NCBI GenBank assembly: GCA_905212085.1
Contig: CAJMDF010000017.1
Coordinates: forward strand, 1 to 40,569
Source: an uncultured Clostridium sp.
GTDB taxonomy: Bacteria; Cyanobacteriota; Vampirovibrionia; Gastranaerophilales; Gastranaerophilaceae
Direction: 5' to 3'
DNA: 40,569 bases
Both the position numbers and the translations under genes were made by a program. The notes under the pieces were generated by a model that saw nothing but the letters and a program-made list of their open reading frames with translations, was not told where the DNA came from and did not search any database. Positions 8,078 to 15,904 of this stretch are shown in pieces; the first letter of the stretch is position 1, and the number at the start of each line of letters is the position of its first letter.

Positions 8078-8992
8078 TTAGTCAATATAAGTTGAAAGGA
8101 CTTCTTGACCCAACACGGAGAATCTCATTTTTTTCAAAGCTCTTAATTCTGTTTGACGGATACATTCTTTTGTTACTCCATAGATGTTGCCAATTTCTTC
8201 CAAAGTCATTTTTGTGTCGTTTTCAATACCGTAACGCATTTTGACAACTGCTTGTTCTCTATCTTTTAGGGTGGAAATAACATTTAGAATATCTGATTTT
8301 AAATGTTCGTATTCTACATCTTCTGTGGCAGATGCGTTTTTATCTTCAATAATATCTGCAATATTCATTTCTTTGCCGTTGTTATTTTCAATACCGCTTT
8401 CAATAGAAATTGTTTTAGTATAAGCATTTAAGAATGAATCTATTTTATTTGGAGAAATATTCATTCTTTTTGCAACATCTTCATTTTTTACCTGACAGTT
8501 GTTTTCTCGTTCCATTTCTCTTTTGATTTTTGAAAATCTTGAGAGTGTTTCTTGTATGTATACGGGAATTTTCATACAGTGAGATTGCTCTGAAATTGCT
8601 TTAAACATTGATTGCTTAATCCACCAACTTGCATATGTGGCAAATTTATATCCGAGTTTATAGTTGAATTTTTCAGCTGCAACCATAAGCCCTAGATTTC
8701 CTTCTTGAATTAAATCAATCATTGGTAAGTTTGACATATGGATTGCTTTTTTGGCTATAGTTACAACAAGTTTTAAATTAGCTTTGATTAATTTATTTTT
8801 TGCTTCTGAATCTCCGTTTTTTACTTTTTTAGCTAATTCTTTTTCTTCTGATGCAGATAATGGACGGTAATCTGATATTTCTCTTATGTAATTTGATAGA
8901 GTATTATCATTTGAACCGTCTAAAATTTCATTTTTGGCAGGGTTAGAAGATTGACTTGTTTTTTTCATTTTTACAAGTGCATTTTTTTTCAT
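8078..8992 (-). CDS. RNA polymerase sigma-70 factor (group 1/2 type)
   Basis: 304 residues, without the long region 1.1 of a large primary sigma. Region 1.2 is DNTLSNYIREIS. Region 2 includes IDLIQEGNLGL, GYKFATYASWWIKQ and KIPVYIQET. Region 3 follows, and region 4.2 ends in GVTKECIRQTELRALKKMR. That closely parallels the RpoD signature (VTRERIRQIEAKALRKLR), although several usually Arg positions differ (ECIRQT, SHCMKIP). It could be the housekeeping factor or a close alternative; length and those substitutions favour an alternative, but I cannot settle it. Start ATG 8992 lies after AAGGAG and AGAGG. Tandem 11-bp repeats lie in its upstream region. A terminator follows. Confidence 0.9.
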   Translation of the reverse strand: MKKNALVKMKKTSQSSNPAKNEILDGSNDNTLSNYIREISDYRPLSASEEKELAKKVKNGDSEAKNKLIKANLKLVVTIAKKAIHMSNLPMIDLIQEGNLGLMVAAEKFNYKLGYKFATYASWWIKQSMFKAISEQSHCMKIPVYIQETLSRFSKIKREMERENNCQVKNEDVAKRMNISPNKIDSFLNAYTKTISIESGIENNNGKEMNIADIIEDKNASATEDVEYEHLKSDILNVISTLKDREQAVVKMRYGIENDTKMTLEEIGNIYGVTKECIRQTELRALKKMRFSVLGQEVLSTYID

Positions 8993-9067
8993 ACCTCTTT
9001 AAACTCCTTCTTATTTTTTTAGTGACACAAGATACAACACTTTAGGGGTTAATATATAATAATAACT

Positions 9068-9089
9068 ACTTAGTATATACTTAGTATAT
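9068..9089. repeat. Two perfect tandem 11-bp repeats (ACTTAGTATAT)
   Basis: ACTTAGTATAT occurs at 9068-9078 and immediately again at 9079-9089, in the divergent region between the sigma gene and the thioredoxin-like gene. Eleven bases is about one helical turn, as in paired operator half-sites. Function is inferred only. Confidence 0.6.
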
Positions 9090-9146
9090 ATCATGATATA
9101 TAATTTTTCAAGTGTTATGTTAAGTTATATTTCAATAATAAAATAT

Positions 9147-9174
9147 TTGTCAGAAAAAAGTTTTGTTGTATAAT
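9147..9174 (+). promoter_or_regulatory. Promoter of the thioredoxin-like gene
   Basis: TTGTCA (9147-9152), 16-base spacer, TATAAT (9169-9174). Transcription would start just before the Shine-Dalgarno GGAGG at 9182, giving a very short 5' leader. Confidence 0.75.
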
Positions 9175-9191
9175 TTTGAATGGAGGATATT

Positions 9192-9665
9192 ATGAAGAAA
9201 AAGATCTTAATAACATTAGGGATTATTATAGCTGTTGCAGTATCATCAGTTGTAGGTTTGGCTTATGCCGCAATAAATGCCCCAAAACATCCGTCTGATT
9301 ACAAGATCGGAATTACATATCAAAAAGCTTTAGAGTCTGAAAAACCTATGGTGGCATTATTTTATGTTGATTGGTGCGGTTATTGTATGAGATTTATGCC
9401 TAAATTTAAAACTTTAAGCGGTAATTATAAAAATAAATTTAATTTTGTAATGATAAATGTTGAAGCTCCTGAAAATGCTGCTATAGTTGAGGATGTTGGT
9501 ATTGCAGGTTTTCCTACAGTATATATTTTAGATCCTAAATATGATAACAGAGTTTTGATGTCAAACGGTTTATATCAAAATTTACCTAAGTTTAGGGTTG
9601 AATTAGACAGATATCTTAGAATTAGGGGGCTTTTAGATAAGGCTACTGCTCAAGATCAAAAATAG
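9192..9665 (+). CDS. Membrane-anchored thioredoxin-fold protein
   Basis: 157 residues from ATG 9192, selected because GGAGG (9182-9186) is five bases upstream; the ATG at 9180 precedes that site. An N-terminal signal anchor (LITLGIIIAVAVSSVVGLAYA) places the domain outside the cytoplasmic membrane. The domain has the active site VDWCGYCMRFMPKF and the cis-Pro loop GIAGFPTVYIL, the two hallmarks of a redox-active thioredoxin fold. WCGYC is closer to DsbD-gamma, TlpA or thioredoxin_7 proteins than to cytosolic thioredoxin. A plausible job is reducing or isomerising disulfides of exported proteins, such as the Cys-rich pilins here, but that is inference. It has its own promoter. Confidence 0.9.
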   Translation: MKKKILITLGIIIAVAVSSVVGLAYAAINAPKHPSDYKIGITYQKALESEKPMVALFYVDWCGYCMRFMPKFKTLSGNYKNKFNFVMINVEAPENAAIVEDVGIAGFPTVYILDPKYDNRVLMSNGLYQNLPKFRVELDRYLRIRGLLDKATAQDQK

Positions 9666-9710
9666 TTGTAATATTTCTTAATAAAACGACTTAAAAATAG
9701 CAATTTTTTT

Positions 9711-9748
9711 AAGAGAGAGTACTTTATATAAATATAAAGCTCTCTCTT
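9711..9748 (+). terminator. Long hairpin after the thioredoxin-like gene
   Basis: AAGAGAGAG plus CTTTATAT pair with ATATAAAG and CTCTCTCTT, with a 2-base bulge. No strong T-run follows. It could be an RNA-stabilising structure or a weak first terminator before the one at 9765. Confidence 0.5.
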
Positions 9749-9764
9749 CTTATTTAAACGGATA

Positions 9765-9797
9765 GGCCTTGAATACATTATCAAGGTCTTTTTTTTT
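9765..9797 (+). terminator. Rho-independent terminator
   Basis: GGCCTTGA (9765-9772), 8-base loop, TCAAGGTC (9781-9788), then nine T. Confidence 0.92.
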
Positions 9798-9853
9798 GCT
9801 AATTAAGCTTTTTAATTTATTTTAGCATTTTCTTTTTATGATAAAATTAAATT

Positions 9854-10636
9854 ATGAAAGATATTCAAAATTTAAAAGATAATAGAAATGTAGATATCCA
9901 AAAAGTTGGCATTAAGCATCTCGAATTACCTTTGATAATTCAGAGAAAAAACAGCTCGAATCAAGTTGTATGCGCTAAAGCTAGAGTAAATGTATCATTG
10001 CCTAGGGATTATAAAGGAACTCATATGTCAAGATTTGTCGAAGTTTTGACAGAATGGCAGCATAAGAACTTGCTTGGTGTTGATATAAAAGGATGTTTAG
10101 AAAAAATTATTAAAAATCTAGATGCCCAAAGCGGAGAACTAGAGTTTAAATTTACTTATTTTATAGATAAAAAATCTCCGGTAAAGGGTATGGTTGCTCC
10201 TATGAGTTATCATTGTTCTTTTGAGGGTAGGATTGAAGATGGTGATTATAAATTTATATTAGGTGTAGAAGTCCCAGTGACAACTCTTTGTCCTTGTTCA
10301 AAAGAAATTTCTGAAAATGGAGCTCATAATCAAAGAGCTTTTATAAAAGTTAGAGTATCTTATGATGAAAGTGAACAGGTGTGGATTGAGGATTTGATTG
10401 AATTGATAGAATCTTGCGCATCTTGTCCGGTGTATCCTCTTTTAAAAAGAGAAGATGAAAAATTTGTTACTGAAAAAGCTTGGGATAATCCCAAGTTTGT
10501 CGAAGATGTTTTGCGTGATGTTGTTGTAAAACTTAGAAATCACAATATTATAAAAGAATTTGAAGTTGAATGTGAAGCATTTGAAAGTATTCACAATCAT
10601 TCTGCTTGGGCTTTTCAGCACGAAATTAAAGATTAG
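9854..10636 (+). CDS. folE2: GTP cyclohydrolase FolE2 (type IB)
   Basis: Converts GTP to dihydroneopterin triphosphate, the first step of folate (and queuosine-type) pteridine synthesis. The type IB family does not depend strictly on zinc, unlike FolE. 260 residues, the normal length. Family landmarks: YKGTHMSRFVEVL near residue 60, the metal-site Cys in VPVTTLCPCSKEIS, and GAHNQR after it. There is no Shine-Dalgarno before ATG 9854; a TAAAAT element ends six bases upstream, so a leaderless transcript is possible. The stop codon overlaps by four bases the stop of the convergent barrel gene. Confidence 0.95.
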   Translation: MKDIQNLKDNRNVDIQKVGIKHLELPLIIQRKNSSNQVVCAKARVNVSLPRDYKGTHMSRFVEVLTEWQHKNLLGVDIKGCLEKIIKNLDAQSGELEFKFTYFIDKKSPVKGMVAPMSYHCSFEGRIEDGDYKFILGVEVPVTTLCPCSKEISENGAHNQRAFIKVRVSYDESEQVWIEDLIELIESCASCPVYPLLKREDEKFVTEKAWDNPKFVEDVLRDVVVKLRNHNIIKEFEVECEAFESIHNHSAWAFQHEIKD

Positions 10637-11160
10637 AATTTGTAAGATACAATTGCGTTAACACTCCAGTTTTTACCGCTGTTGTCTTTAATATCTTGCA
10701 GGTTATACCTTTGACCTTCAAGTGATATTGTAGTTTTATCATTAATTTTTTGTGAAACACCTGCAAATGCTCCGATACTGTTTGTCCATTTATCTTTTTT
10801 ATAGTCATATTGACCTGAATAATGAGGGTTTACGTAAATGTTTGTATTTTTACTAACAGGTATATCAACTGATAATGGAGAGTATCTTATTTGAGTTGAT
10901 TCAGTATTTTTACCCATTTTGTTTCTAATTCGTAAATTTTGATTAAATATTCCATTTTTATCGTAATTATATCCGCCTTTTAAATCTACCACGAACATCC
11001 CATCGTCTTTAAAGTTTGTTGCAGCTCCTATAAAAGCTGAGGCATACCCTTTTCCAAGTTTGTATTTGTTTTCAACTCCTGCAACTGTAAAGTTAGAGCC
11101 ATCAAATGATTGATAAGTTGATGCAGAAATATTGCCAATTGTTTTTACCGGTTCTGTCAT
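10633..11160 (-). CDS. Beta-barrel-like protein, possibly outer membrane, no signal peptide
   Basis: 175 residues. Alternating hydrophobic and polar strands run throughout (YASAFIGAATNF, MFVVDLKGGYNY, STQIRYSPLSVDI, TNSIGAFAGVSQKI, WSVNAIVSYKF), and the last residue is Phe, the C-terminal signal for outer-membrane barrels. The N-terminus (MTEPVKTIGNISAS) is not a Sec signal peptide, which is odd for such a protein. Either export uses another route, or the barrel is a soluble beta protein, or the gene is a detached C-terminal barrel domain. ATG 11160 follows AAGGGGATATT. No family recognised. Confidence 0.65.
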   Translation of the reverse strand: MTEPVKTIGNISASTYQSFDGSNFTVAGVENKYKLGKGYASAFIGAATNFKDDGMFVVDLKGGYNYDKNGIFNQNLRIRNKMGKNTESTQIRYSPLSVDIPVSKNTNIYVNPHYSGQYDYKKDKWTNSIGAFAGVSQKINDKTTISLEGQRYNLQDIKDNSGKNWSVNAIVSYKF

Positions 11161-11243
11161 AATATCCCCTTTTATAAATATCCCTTGTATAAATAAACGT
11201 TTTTTGTTAAAAAAAATTGCTAAATTGTTAAAATTTTTTAATA

Positions 11244-11272
11244 TTGAGAATTTTCCTAAGATGGTATATAAT
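11244..11272 (+). promoter_or_regulatory. Promoter of prepilin A
   Basis: TTGAGA (11244-11249), 17-base spacer, TATAAT (11267-11272). AGAAAGGAG at 11281-11289 precedes ATG 11296. Together they fix the true translation start upstream of the G-tract. Confidence 0.85.
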
Positions 11273-11295
11273 AATAAAAAAGAAAGGAGCTAGAT

Positions 11296-12191
11296 ATGAA
11301 AAGATTTGGAGTAGAGCATGCACAAAAATCTAGCAAATTTGCTAATAATTGTGTTGATTTGTCTACGCATGCAGTTTTCGGGGGGGGGGCAATTTAAAGC
11401 TTGCTCCACATGGCTTTCGATGGGTTAAAAAAGAAGTAAAAAAATTCTGTATTGGTGATATAAATTATTACTATAAAAATGCAAAAGGTTTTACCCTCGC
11501 AGAGGTTTTAATAACATTAGGGATAATCGGTGTTGTTGCCGCTTTGACATTACCGAGTTTAATTAATAAATATAGAATTAAGCAATTACATACTGCTTTT
11601 ATACGTTCGAGTAGTTTGATTCAAAATGCTATGAACCAGACTGCCGTAGAATTTGGTTATAATAACTTTAAAGAGTTTAATTCTATATGTGATTCTTTTC
11701 CGGAATCCCAAACTGGTTCGTGTGTGACTTCTAATATGGATAATTTTGAAGTTATTAATAATGATTTTCTTTCAAGATTTAGTAAATTAACAGATATGAA
11801 AGCTGCAAATTTAAATAGTTTGAAAATAAATGTTTTAAATTATTCTGGTAAAAGTACTCAATCCTATGGTAATCTTTATGGAGTAACTAGTTTTAATACT
11901 CCTTATGCAAAATTGTATTATTTATCTGATGGAACCGTAATATCAAGTTTAACATTTTTCTATCATGGGAAAAATGATGGTATTTCTTTGACATTTGATA
12001 CAAATGGTCCTAAAAAAGCTCCTAATAGACAGGGGTATGATATTTTTTTGTTTACTACCGGAGGTTGGAATAAATTATGTTCAAAGAATCAAGATGGTGG
12101 AACTTATAATGGCAGGGGATGTTATGATTATGCTTTAAAGGATGTTAATCCAGATGATAATACAAAGGGATATTGGGAGAGTTTATATTAA
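11296..12191 (+). CDS. Prepilin A, interrupted by a G10 tract (OFF register)
   Basis: Translation from ATG 11296 (Shine-Dalgarno and promoter present) reaches G10 at 11380-11389 and stops at TAA 11395, giving a 33-residue peptide. The prepilin lies in another frame: one extra G (11) or two fewer (8), or a -1 ribosomal slip, joins them into one 298-residue ORF. The joined protein has a 64-residue leader, then G65|FTLAEVLITLGIIGVVAALTLP (class III signal, Glu at +5), a spine helix, and a pilin body with FDTNGPKKAPNRQGYD near the C-terminus. There is no ATG, GTG or TTG in the pilin frame between tract and signal, so an intact prepilin needs the shift. An in-frame ATG at 11634 or other downstream start would lack the signal. 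Pilus subunits are exported, cleaved by PilD and assembled at the inner membrane. Confidence 0.88.
11380..11389 (+). repeat. G10 homopolymer tract in prepilin A
   Basis: Ten G after codon 28, followed by CAATTTAAAGCTT. Read as GGG GGG GGG GCA ATT TAA in the start frame. Slippage here changes the frame; 8 or 11 G opens the prepilin. Confidence 0.95.
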
Positions 12192-12220
12192 AAAAGGACA
12201 GATTTAATCTGCCCTTTTTT
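12192..12220 (+). terminator. Terminator after prepilin A
   Basis: AAAAGGACAGATT pairs with AATCTGCCCTTTT (one G-T pair) immediately after the stop, followed by T residues. It also faces the M49-like gene from the other side. Confidence 0.88.
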
Positions 12221-12245
12221 GTTTATAATTTTGTTTATTTTAATT

Positions 12246-14129
12246 TTATTCATTAAGCAATTTTTCTGCAAGTTCAGCTTCTGTTCTGCCGTTTAATGTT
12301 TTACTTATTTTTTGAAGTTTTTGAGCTATCAATTCCATATTTCCTGTCCATACAAAGTTATCAAGGACATATTTTTCAGCTTTATCAAAGTCATCTTCCA
12401 TTTGGATTTTAATTATTTCTGAAAGCATTTCTTTTGCAATAGGTACGACTTTGTCTATATTGACATGAATTTTCCCATCAACAATATCATATGCTCCACG
12501 ATCTGCGAAGTATTTATTTTGCATTACGGTACGTACTTTATGAGCTTGGCTAAGTGTTGGTTTTGATTTTAAGAAGTTGTCTGTAACAGTTGTGACAATT
12601 ATTTGTTTTCTTTGATCTTCAGTGTACATACCAAGTTCTGTTAATAAATCAACAAATGCTAAAGATCCCATATCAGCTTTGTTTTCTTCTATGATATTTC
12701 TATATTTACCTAGTGACTCATTCGATTTTTTAGGTCCAAGAGAATGTGCATTTTCATGTCCGATTGTAAACCAGTGATCTGCTTCATCTAAATAATACTT
12801 ATGTTGGTCTTTATCTAAAATTGCATCTAATCTTTCTTGAAGTTTATTCATATCACTAATGAAGCGTATTTGTCTGTGGTAAACATTACGTCTTCCACCG
12901 CCTATTGTAAGTGATAATTTGTCATCATTCGGTAAGTTCTCTGCAAGAGTAATACCACCACGATATGCACCAACATCACCAGTTACGGCTACTAAATCAA
13001 CATCAACCATTGTTTGTTTTGCGTCACTGTTAGGGTTAATATTTTGTTCATATTCATCTGAGTATGGCATATTTTGAGCAAGTATCGGAAGATATTTTTT
13101 TATTGCCATAAGAGCATCTGTGCCTTTTTTATTTACAATACCGACTCTGCCTCCCAGAAAATCTTTTGGTATAGCTTTAATTCCGTGTTTTTCTAAAAGT
13201 TCTGAAAGTTCTTTGTTTTCGGCAATTGTACCAGTCATTTCATCTTCGTAGTTTTCTCTTGTGATTGTGAATTCAAGAGGTGTATCTTGTAATGTTGCCC
13301 ATTTTTTATCAGCGTATGCATCAAGCATAGGATCAGCTTGTCTTAGAGCTTTTGCTTGAAGTTTTAAGTATTCGTTAAAATCTTCATTGGTAGAGGTTTC
13401 AGAAGCTTTTTCAATTTCGTCAGCCATTTTAGAAAAATCTTCTTTAAATTTATCGATATAGTCAATTCCTACTAATTCATTTCCAGCTCTTTCAACAACT
13501 GAACGTTGAGTTAATATTTTTTTGACTTCGTCAATTTTACCCTCATTAATCATTTTGGTTAAGATTGAATGGAATTCTTCTTTTGTCAAATCTTCAGGAT
13601 AAACACCTTTGCCGGGGTATTCTTTATATCCTTTAGCCAGATTAATAGTATTTGACATAGAGTCAATTGCATTTATACCTTTTTGGGCGTCAAAAAGAAT
13701 TTTTGTAAGCTCAGCTTGTTTGTTCCCTTTTGAAATCTCTTTATCAAGATATGCTTTAAATTCTAAGTTATGAGGATTATCTAGTTGCATGTTAATTTTT
13801 TCTAAGATATAAGCAGCTTTTACAAGATGTTTTAGAGCTTCTTTATCACCTTCGGCAAGTTCCAAATACTCAGGTGCGTCTGCTTTTAACATTTTTTTAG
13901 TAGTTAAATAATCTTTATTTGTTCGTTTTTCTAATTCTTCATTTGATAGGTTAAGTTCATAATTACCTTTGAAAGATATGTTATTTCTATTTGCCATATT
14001 ATTAAACTCCATTAATAGTTTTTGGTTATGTTCTTCTTGTTTATTTGATGCAATTAATTTTTGTTGTTGTTTATTTGTTTGAATGTGTTTTGTTTGTATT
14101 TTGTTTGTTGTAATTTTATTTATTTCCAT
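12246..14129 (-). CDS. M49-like zinc metallopeptidase (dipeptidyl-peptidase III type)
   Basis: 627 residues; ATG 14129 follows AAGGAG. The first ~45 residues are Gln/Asn/Lys-rich and disordered, then NNISFKG and a helical region. The zinc site is H458-E459-N-A-H462 (GHENAHSLGP) followed by E481-E482-N-K-A-D486 (IIEENKADMGSL). That is the HExxH plus EExxAD pair of the DPP III-like M49 family in its bacterial form (GHExxHGLGP ... EExKAD), and not the eukaryotic HExxxH spacing. The GGITLAENLPND and GGRRNVYHRQIRF stretches also fit this family. No signal peptide, so it is probably cytosolic, unless the N-terminus is an unknown targeting tail. Substrate unknown. It stands alone, with no co-directional partner close by. 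Confidence 0.8.
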   Translation of the reverse strand: MEINKITTNKIQTKHIQTNKQQQKLIASNKQEEHNQKLLMEFNNMANRNNISFKGNYELNLSNEELEKRTNKDYLTTKKMLKADAPEYLELAEGDKEALKHLVKAAYILEKINMQLDNPHNLEFKAYLDKEISKGNKQAELTKILFDAQKGINAIDSMSNTINLAKGYKEYPGKGVYPEDLTKEEFHSILTKMINEGKIDEVKKILTQRSVVERAGNELVGIDYIDKFKEDFSKMADEIEKASETSTNEDFNEYLKLQAKALRQADPMLDAYADKKWATLQDTPLEFTITRENYEDEMTGTIAENKELSELLEKHGIKAIPKDFLGGRVGIVNKKGTDALMAIKKYLPILAQNMPYSDEYEQNINPNSDAKQTMVDVDLVAVTGDVGAYRGGITLAENLPNDDKLSLTIGGGRRNVYHRQIRFISDMNKLQERLDAILDKDQHKYYLDEADHWFTIGHENAHSLGPKKSNESLGKYRNIIEENKADMGSLAFVDLLTELGMYTEDQRKQIIVTTVTDNFLKSKPTLSQAHKVRTVMQNKYFADRGAYDIVDGKIHVNIDKVVPIAKEMLSEIIKIQMEDDFDKAEKYVLDNFVWTGNMELIAQKLQKISKTLNGRTEAELAEKLLNE

Positions 14130-14185
14130 ATATTTCTCCTTTAATAAAGAAAATTATATCAGTTTTTTTGCTTAAATCAAGTGCT

Positions 14186-14656
14186 TTATTTGTGGTAAGT
14201 CTCACCTTTAATAATTTTGAAAGCTCTATAGATTTGTTCTACAAGTATTAGTCTTGCAAATTGATGCAGAAAAGTCATTTTAGACATACTCATTTGTAAG
14301 TTTGCTCGTTCTGATACTATTGGTGAAATCCCACAGGAAGATCCGATTACAAATACAATTTCTGATGTGCCGTCATTTGTGAGTTCTTCTATTTTATGCG
14401 CAAATTCTTCTGATGAGAACATTTTTCCTTTTATTTCCATAGTAATTACATAGGATTGGGGCTTTATATGCGAGAGTATTTTTTGCCCTTCTTCTTCTAA
14501 GACTTTATCTGTTAAATTCTCATCTTTAATTTCTATTGCGGGAATTTCAATGATTTCTATTGATGCATAAGGGGTAAGACGTTTTAGAAATTCATCGATA
14601 CCTGCTTTTAAAAATTTTTCTTTAATTTTCCCGAGTGCGATAATTTTAATTTTCAT
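14186..14656 (-). CDS. rlmH: 23S rRNA (pseudouridine1915-N3)-methyltransferase RlmH
   Basis: SPOUT-class SAM-dependent methylase acting on helix 69 of 23S rRNA in the assembled ribosome. Start at ATG 14656 (MKIKIIALGKIKEKF) gives 156 residues, exactly the family size; an earlier in-frame start at 14698 would add a tail unlike the family. The SAM loop is VIGSSCGIS, and the conserved C-terminus reads HQFARLILVEQIYRAFKI and ends in YHK. The Gly-rich loop is less Gly-rich than usual (GSSCG for GGAxG). The first 11 bases overlap the end of mscS, so translation is probably coupled. Confidence 0.96.
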   Translation of the reverse strand: MKIKIIALGKIKEKFLKAGIDEFLKRLTPYASIEIIEIPAIEIKDENLTDKVLEEEGQKILSHIKPQSYVITMEIKGKMFSSEEFAHKIEELTNDGTSEIVFVIGSSCGISPIVSERANLQMSMSKMTFLHQFARLILVEQIYRAFKIIKGETYHK

Positions 14657-15500
14657 CTTTAGCCATGTAAACAGTTGTAGATGGAAAGGCAAATTCAATT
14701 CCTTCTGCTCTGAATTGTCTTATTGCTTCCAATATAACTTGTTCTTTTATTTTTAAGTAGTCTTTGTATATATTTGTTTTAGTATAAGCATTTACTTTTA
14801 TATCAATTGAACTTGAAGATAGTGTTTCCAAATATACGATGTAATCATCATGAATATTTGGGTTATCTTTTAAGATATTTTCAAGGATCGAAATTGCTTT
14901 TTTTAGTTTTTCATCGGATGTATCATATGTGACTCCAAAGGTTTCAAAAATTCTTCTTTTTTCTCCGTTTGTAACGTTTTTAATTACAGTTCCAGCTACA
15001 ACATCGTTAGGTAATATTATTAGAGAATTATCAAGAGCTCTGATTTTTGTAGAACGCATATTAATTTCTTCTACATTCCCTTCAAAGCCGTTGATTGAAA
15101 CATAATCTCCAAGTTTGTATGAATGATCAGATAAAATTCCGAATGTTCCAAATACGTTTGCAATAGTGTGTTGTGCTGCAAAACCTACTGCCAAACCTGT
15201 GATTCCGAAACCTGCAATTAGTGATGACATTGAATAGCCATGACTTTGTAAGAAGGATGCGACTAAAAAGAATAGTACAATCCCTTTTAATATATTACTT
15301 AAAATAGGCACAAATCGTGTGAGTGGCGAATTTTTCCCGCCTGATAATTTTGATTTTAAATGAGCATCAAATATATCAATTAATTTAAAAGAAATTACTC
15401 CGATAATAAAAATTACGATAAGTTCAAATACAAATTTTATACGTAGAGCAATAAGAAGTTTTTCTAACTTATCAGAAAAATCAAAAATTTCATTAATCAT
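14646..15500 (-). CDS. Small-conductance mechanosensitive channel (MscS family)
   Basis: Releases solutes through the inner membrane on hypo-osmotic shock. 284 residues if the ATG at 15500 is used (GAGG ten bases upstream); a GTG at 15509 is also in frame. Predicted membrane helices lie near residues 25-45, 70-85 and 90-115. The pore-lining TM3 is SLIAGFGITGLAVGFAAQHT with its Gly/Ala packing pattern, followed by IANVFGTFGILSDH and the beta domain (VSINGFEGNVEEINMRST, IILPNDVVAG). This is the compact MscS core without extra domains. Followed by rlmH with an 11-base overlap. Confidence 0.94.
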   Translation of the reverse strand: MINEIFDFSDKLEKLLIALRIKFVFELIVIFIIGVISFKLIDIFDAHLKSKLSGGKNSPLTRFVPILSNILKGIVLFFLVASFLQSHGYSMSSLIAGFGITGLAVGFAAQHTIANVFGTFGILSDHSYKLGDYVSINGFEGNVEEINMRSTKIRALDNSLIILPNDVVAGTVIKNVTNGEKRRIFETFGVTYDTSDEKLKKAISILENILKDNPNIHDDYIVYLETLSSSSIDIKVNAYTKTNIYKDYLKIKEQVILEAIRQFRAEGIEFAFPSTTVYMAKDEN

Positions 15501-15549
15501 ATTTCCCACACCTCAAATAATTAAAAGAGATAGTAAAAGTACAAAAAAA

Positions 15550-15621
15550 GCGGAAGACGAGACTCGAACTCGCAACAGCCTGCTTGGAAGGCAGGTACTC
15601 TAGCCATTGAGTTACTTCCGC
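15550..15621 (-). tRNA. tRNA-Gly (anticodon UCC)
   Basis: 72 nt on the minus strand. The 7-bp acceptor GCGGAAG pairs with CTTCCGC. The anticodon arm CCTGC-CTTCCAA-GCAGG shows TCC. The T arm is GCGAG-TTCGAGT-CTCGT. The D arm is ACTC/GAGT. The 3' CCA is not encoded. A T-run follows. Confidence 0.97.
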
Positions 15622-15682
15622 ATATCTCTAATATAATATAAAAAAAATTTTTTGCAATAGTTTTATAAAAAATAAGAAAAAC

Positions 15683-15743
15683 TAATCCTTTAGAGTTAAT
15701 TAATTATCTTTATAAAATCTTTTAAAAAGTAATTCTTTAGAGT
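15683..15743 (+). repeat. Two 14-bp direct repeats upstream of the small ORF
   Basis: TAATCCTTTAGAGT at 15683-15696 and TAATTCTTTAGAGT at 15730-15743 differ at one base and are 47 bp apart. They flank an AT-rich stretch containing TATAAA. They may be binding sites for a regulator of the transcript ending at 15933. Confidence 0.5.
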
Positions 15744-15751
15744 GGTGAAAA

Positions 15752-15904
15752 GTGTTGAAAAAAGGGTTATCATATATATGTAAGCTTGTTATATCCAGGC
15801 ACTTTTTCGGGGTTGCGATAAGATTTTTTCTCTTTGCAGGTTTGGTTGAAAATATAACAAGCTTATTCCCAAGATTTACAGACTCTATGTTTGATATGCA
15901 CTAA
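15752..15904 (+). CDS. Possible 50-residue small protein or structured RNA
   Basis: An ORF from GTG 15752 (or TTG 15755) to TAA 15902-15904 is preceded by GGTGA and ends exactly where a strong terminator begins. The peptide starts (M)LKKGLSYICKLVISRHF, has a hydrophobic centre (FGVAIRFFLFAGLV) and a polar tail, so it could be a small membrane peptide. Against coding: the same stretch holds a perfect 14-bp inverted repeat (15781-15794 and 15852-15865) that would fold the RNA into a long stem with a 57-base loop, and the start codon is weak. A small RNA or a leader controlling the parvulin operon downstream is therefore equally possible. No known RNA family is recognised. Confidence 0.45.
   Translation: MLKKGLSYICKLVISRHFFGVAIRFFLFAGLVENITSLFPRFTDSMFDMH
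15781..15865. repeat. 14-bp perfect inverted repeat
   Basis: TAAGCTTGTTATAT (15781-15794) and ATATAACAAGCTTA (15852-15865) are exact reverse complements, 57 bases apart. They lie within the transcript that ends at the terminator at 15904. Confidence 0.85.

Noticed and set aside
11380..11389. G-quadruplex like the Neisseria pilE guard element
   Set aside because: A lone run of ten G cannot form a normal intramolecular three-tetrad quadruplex, and no further G-runs lie close by.
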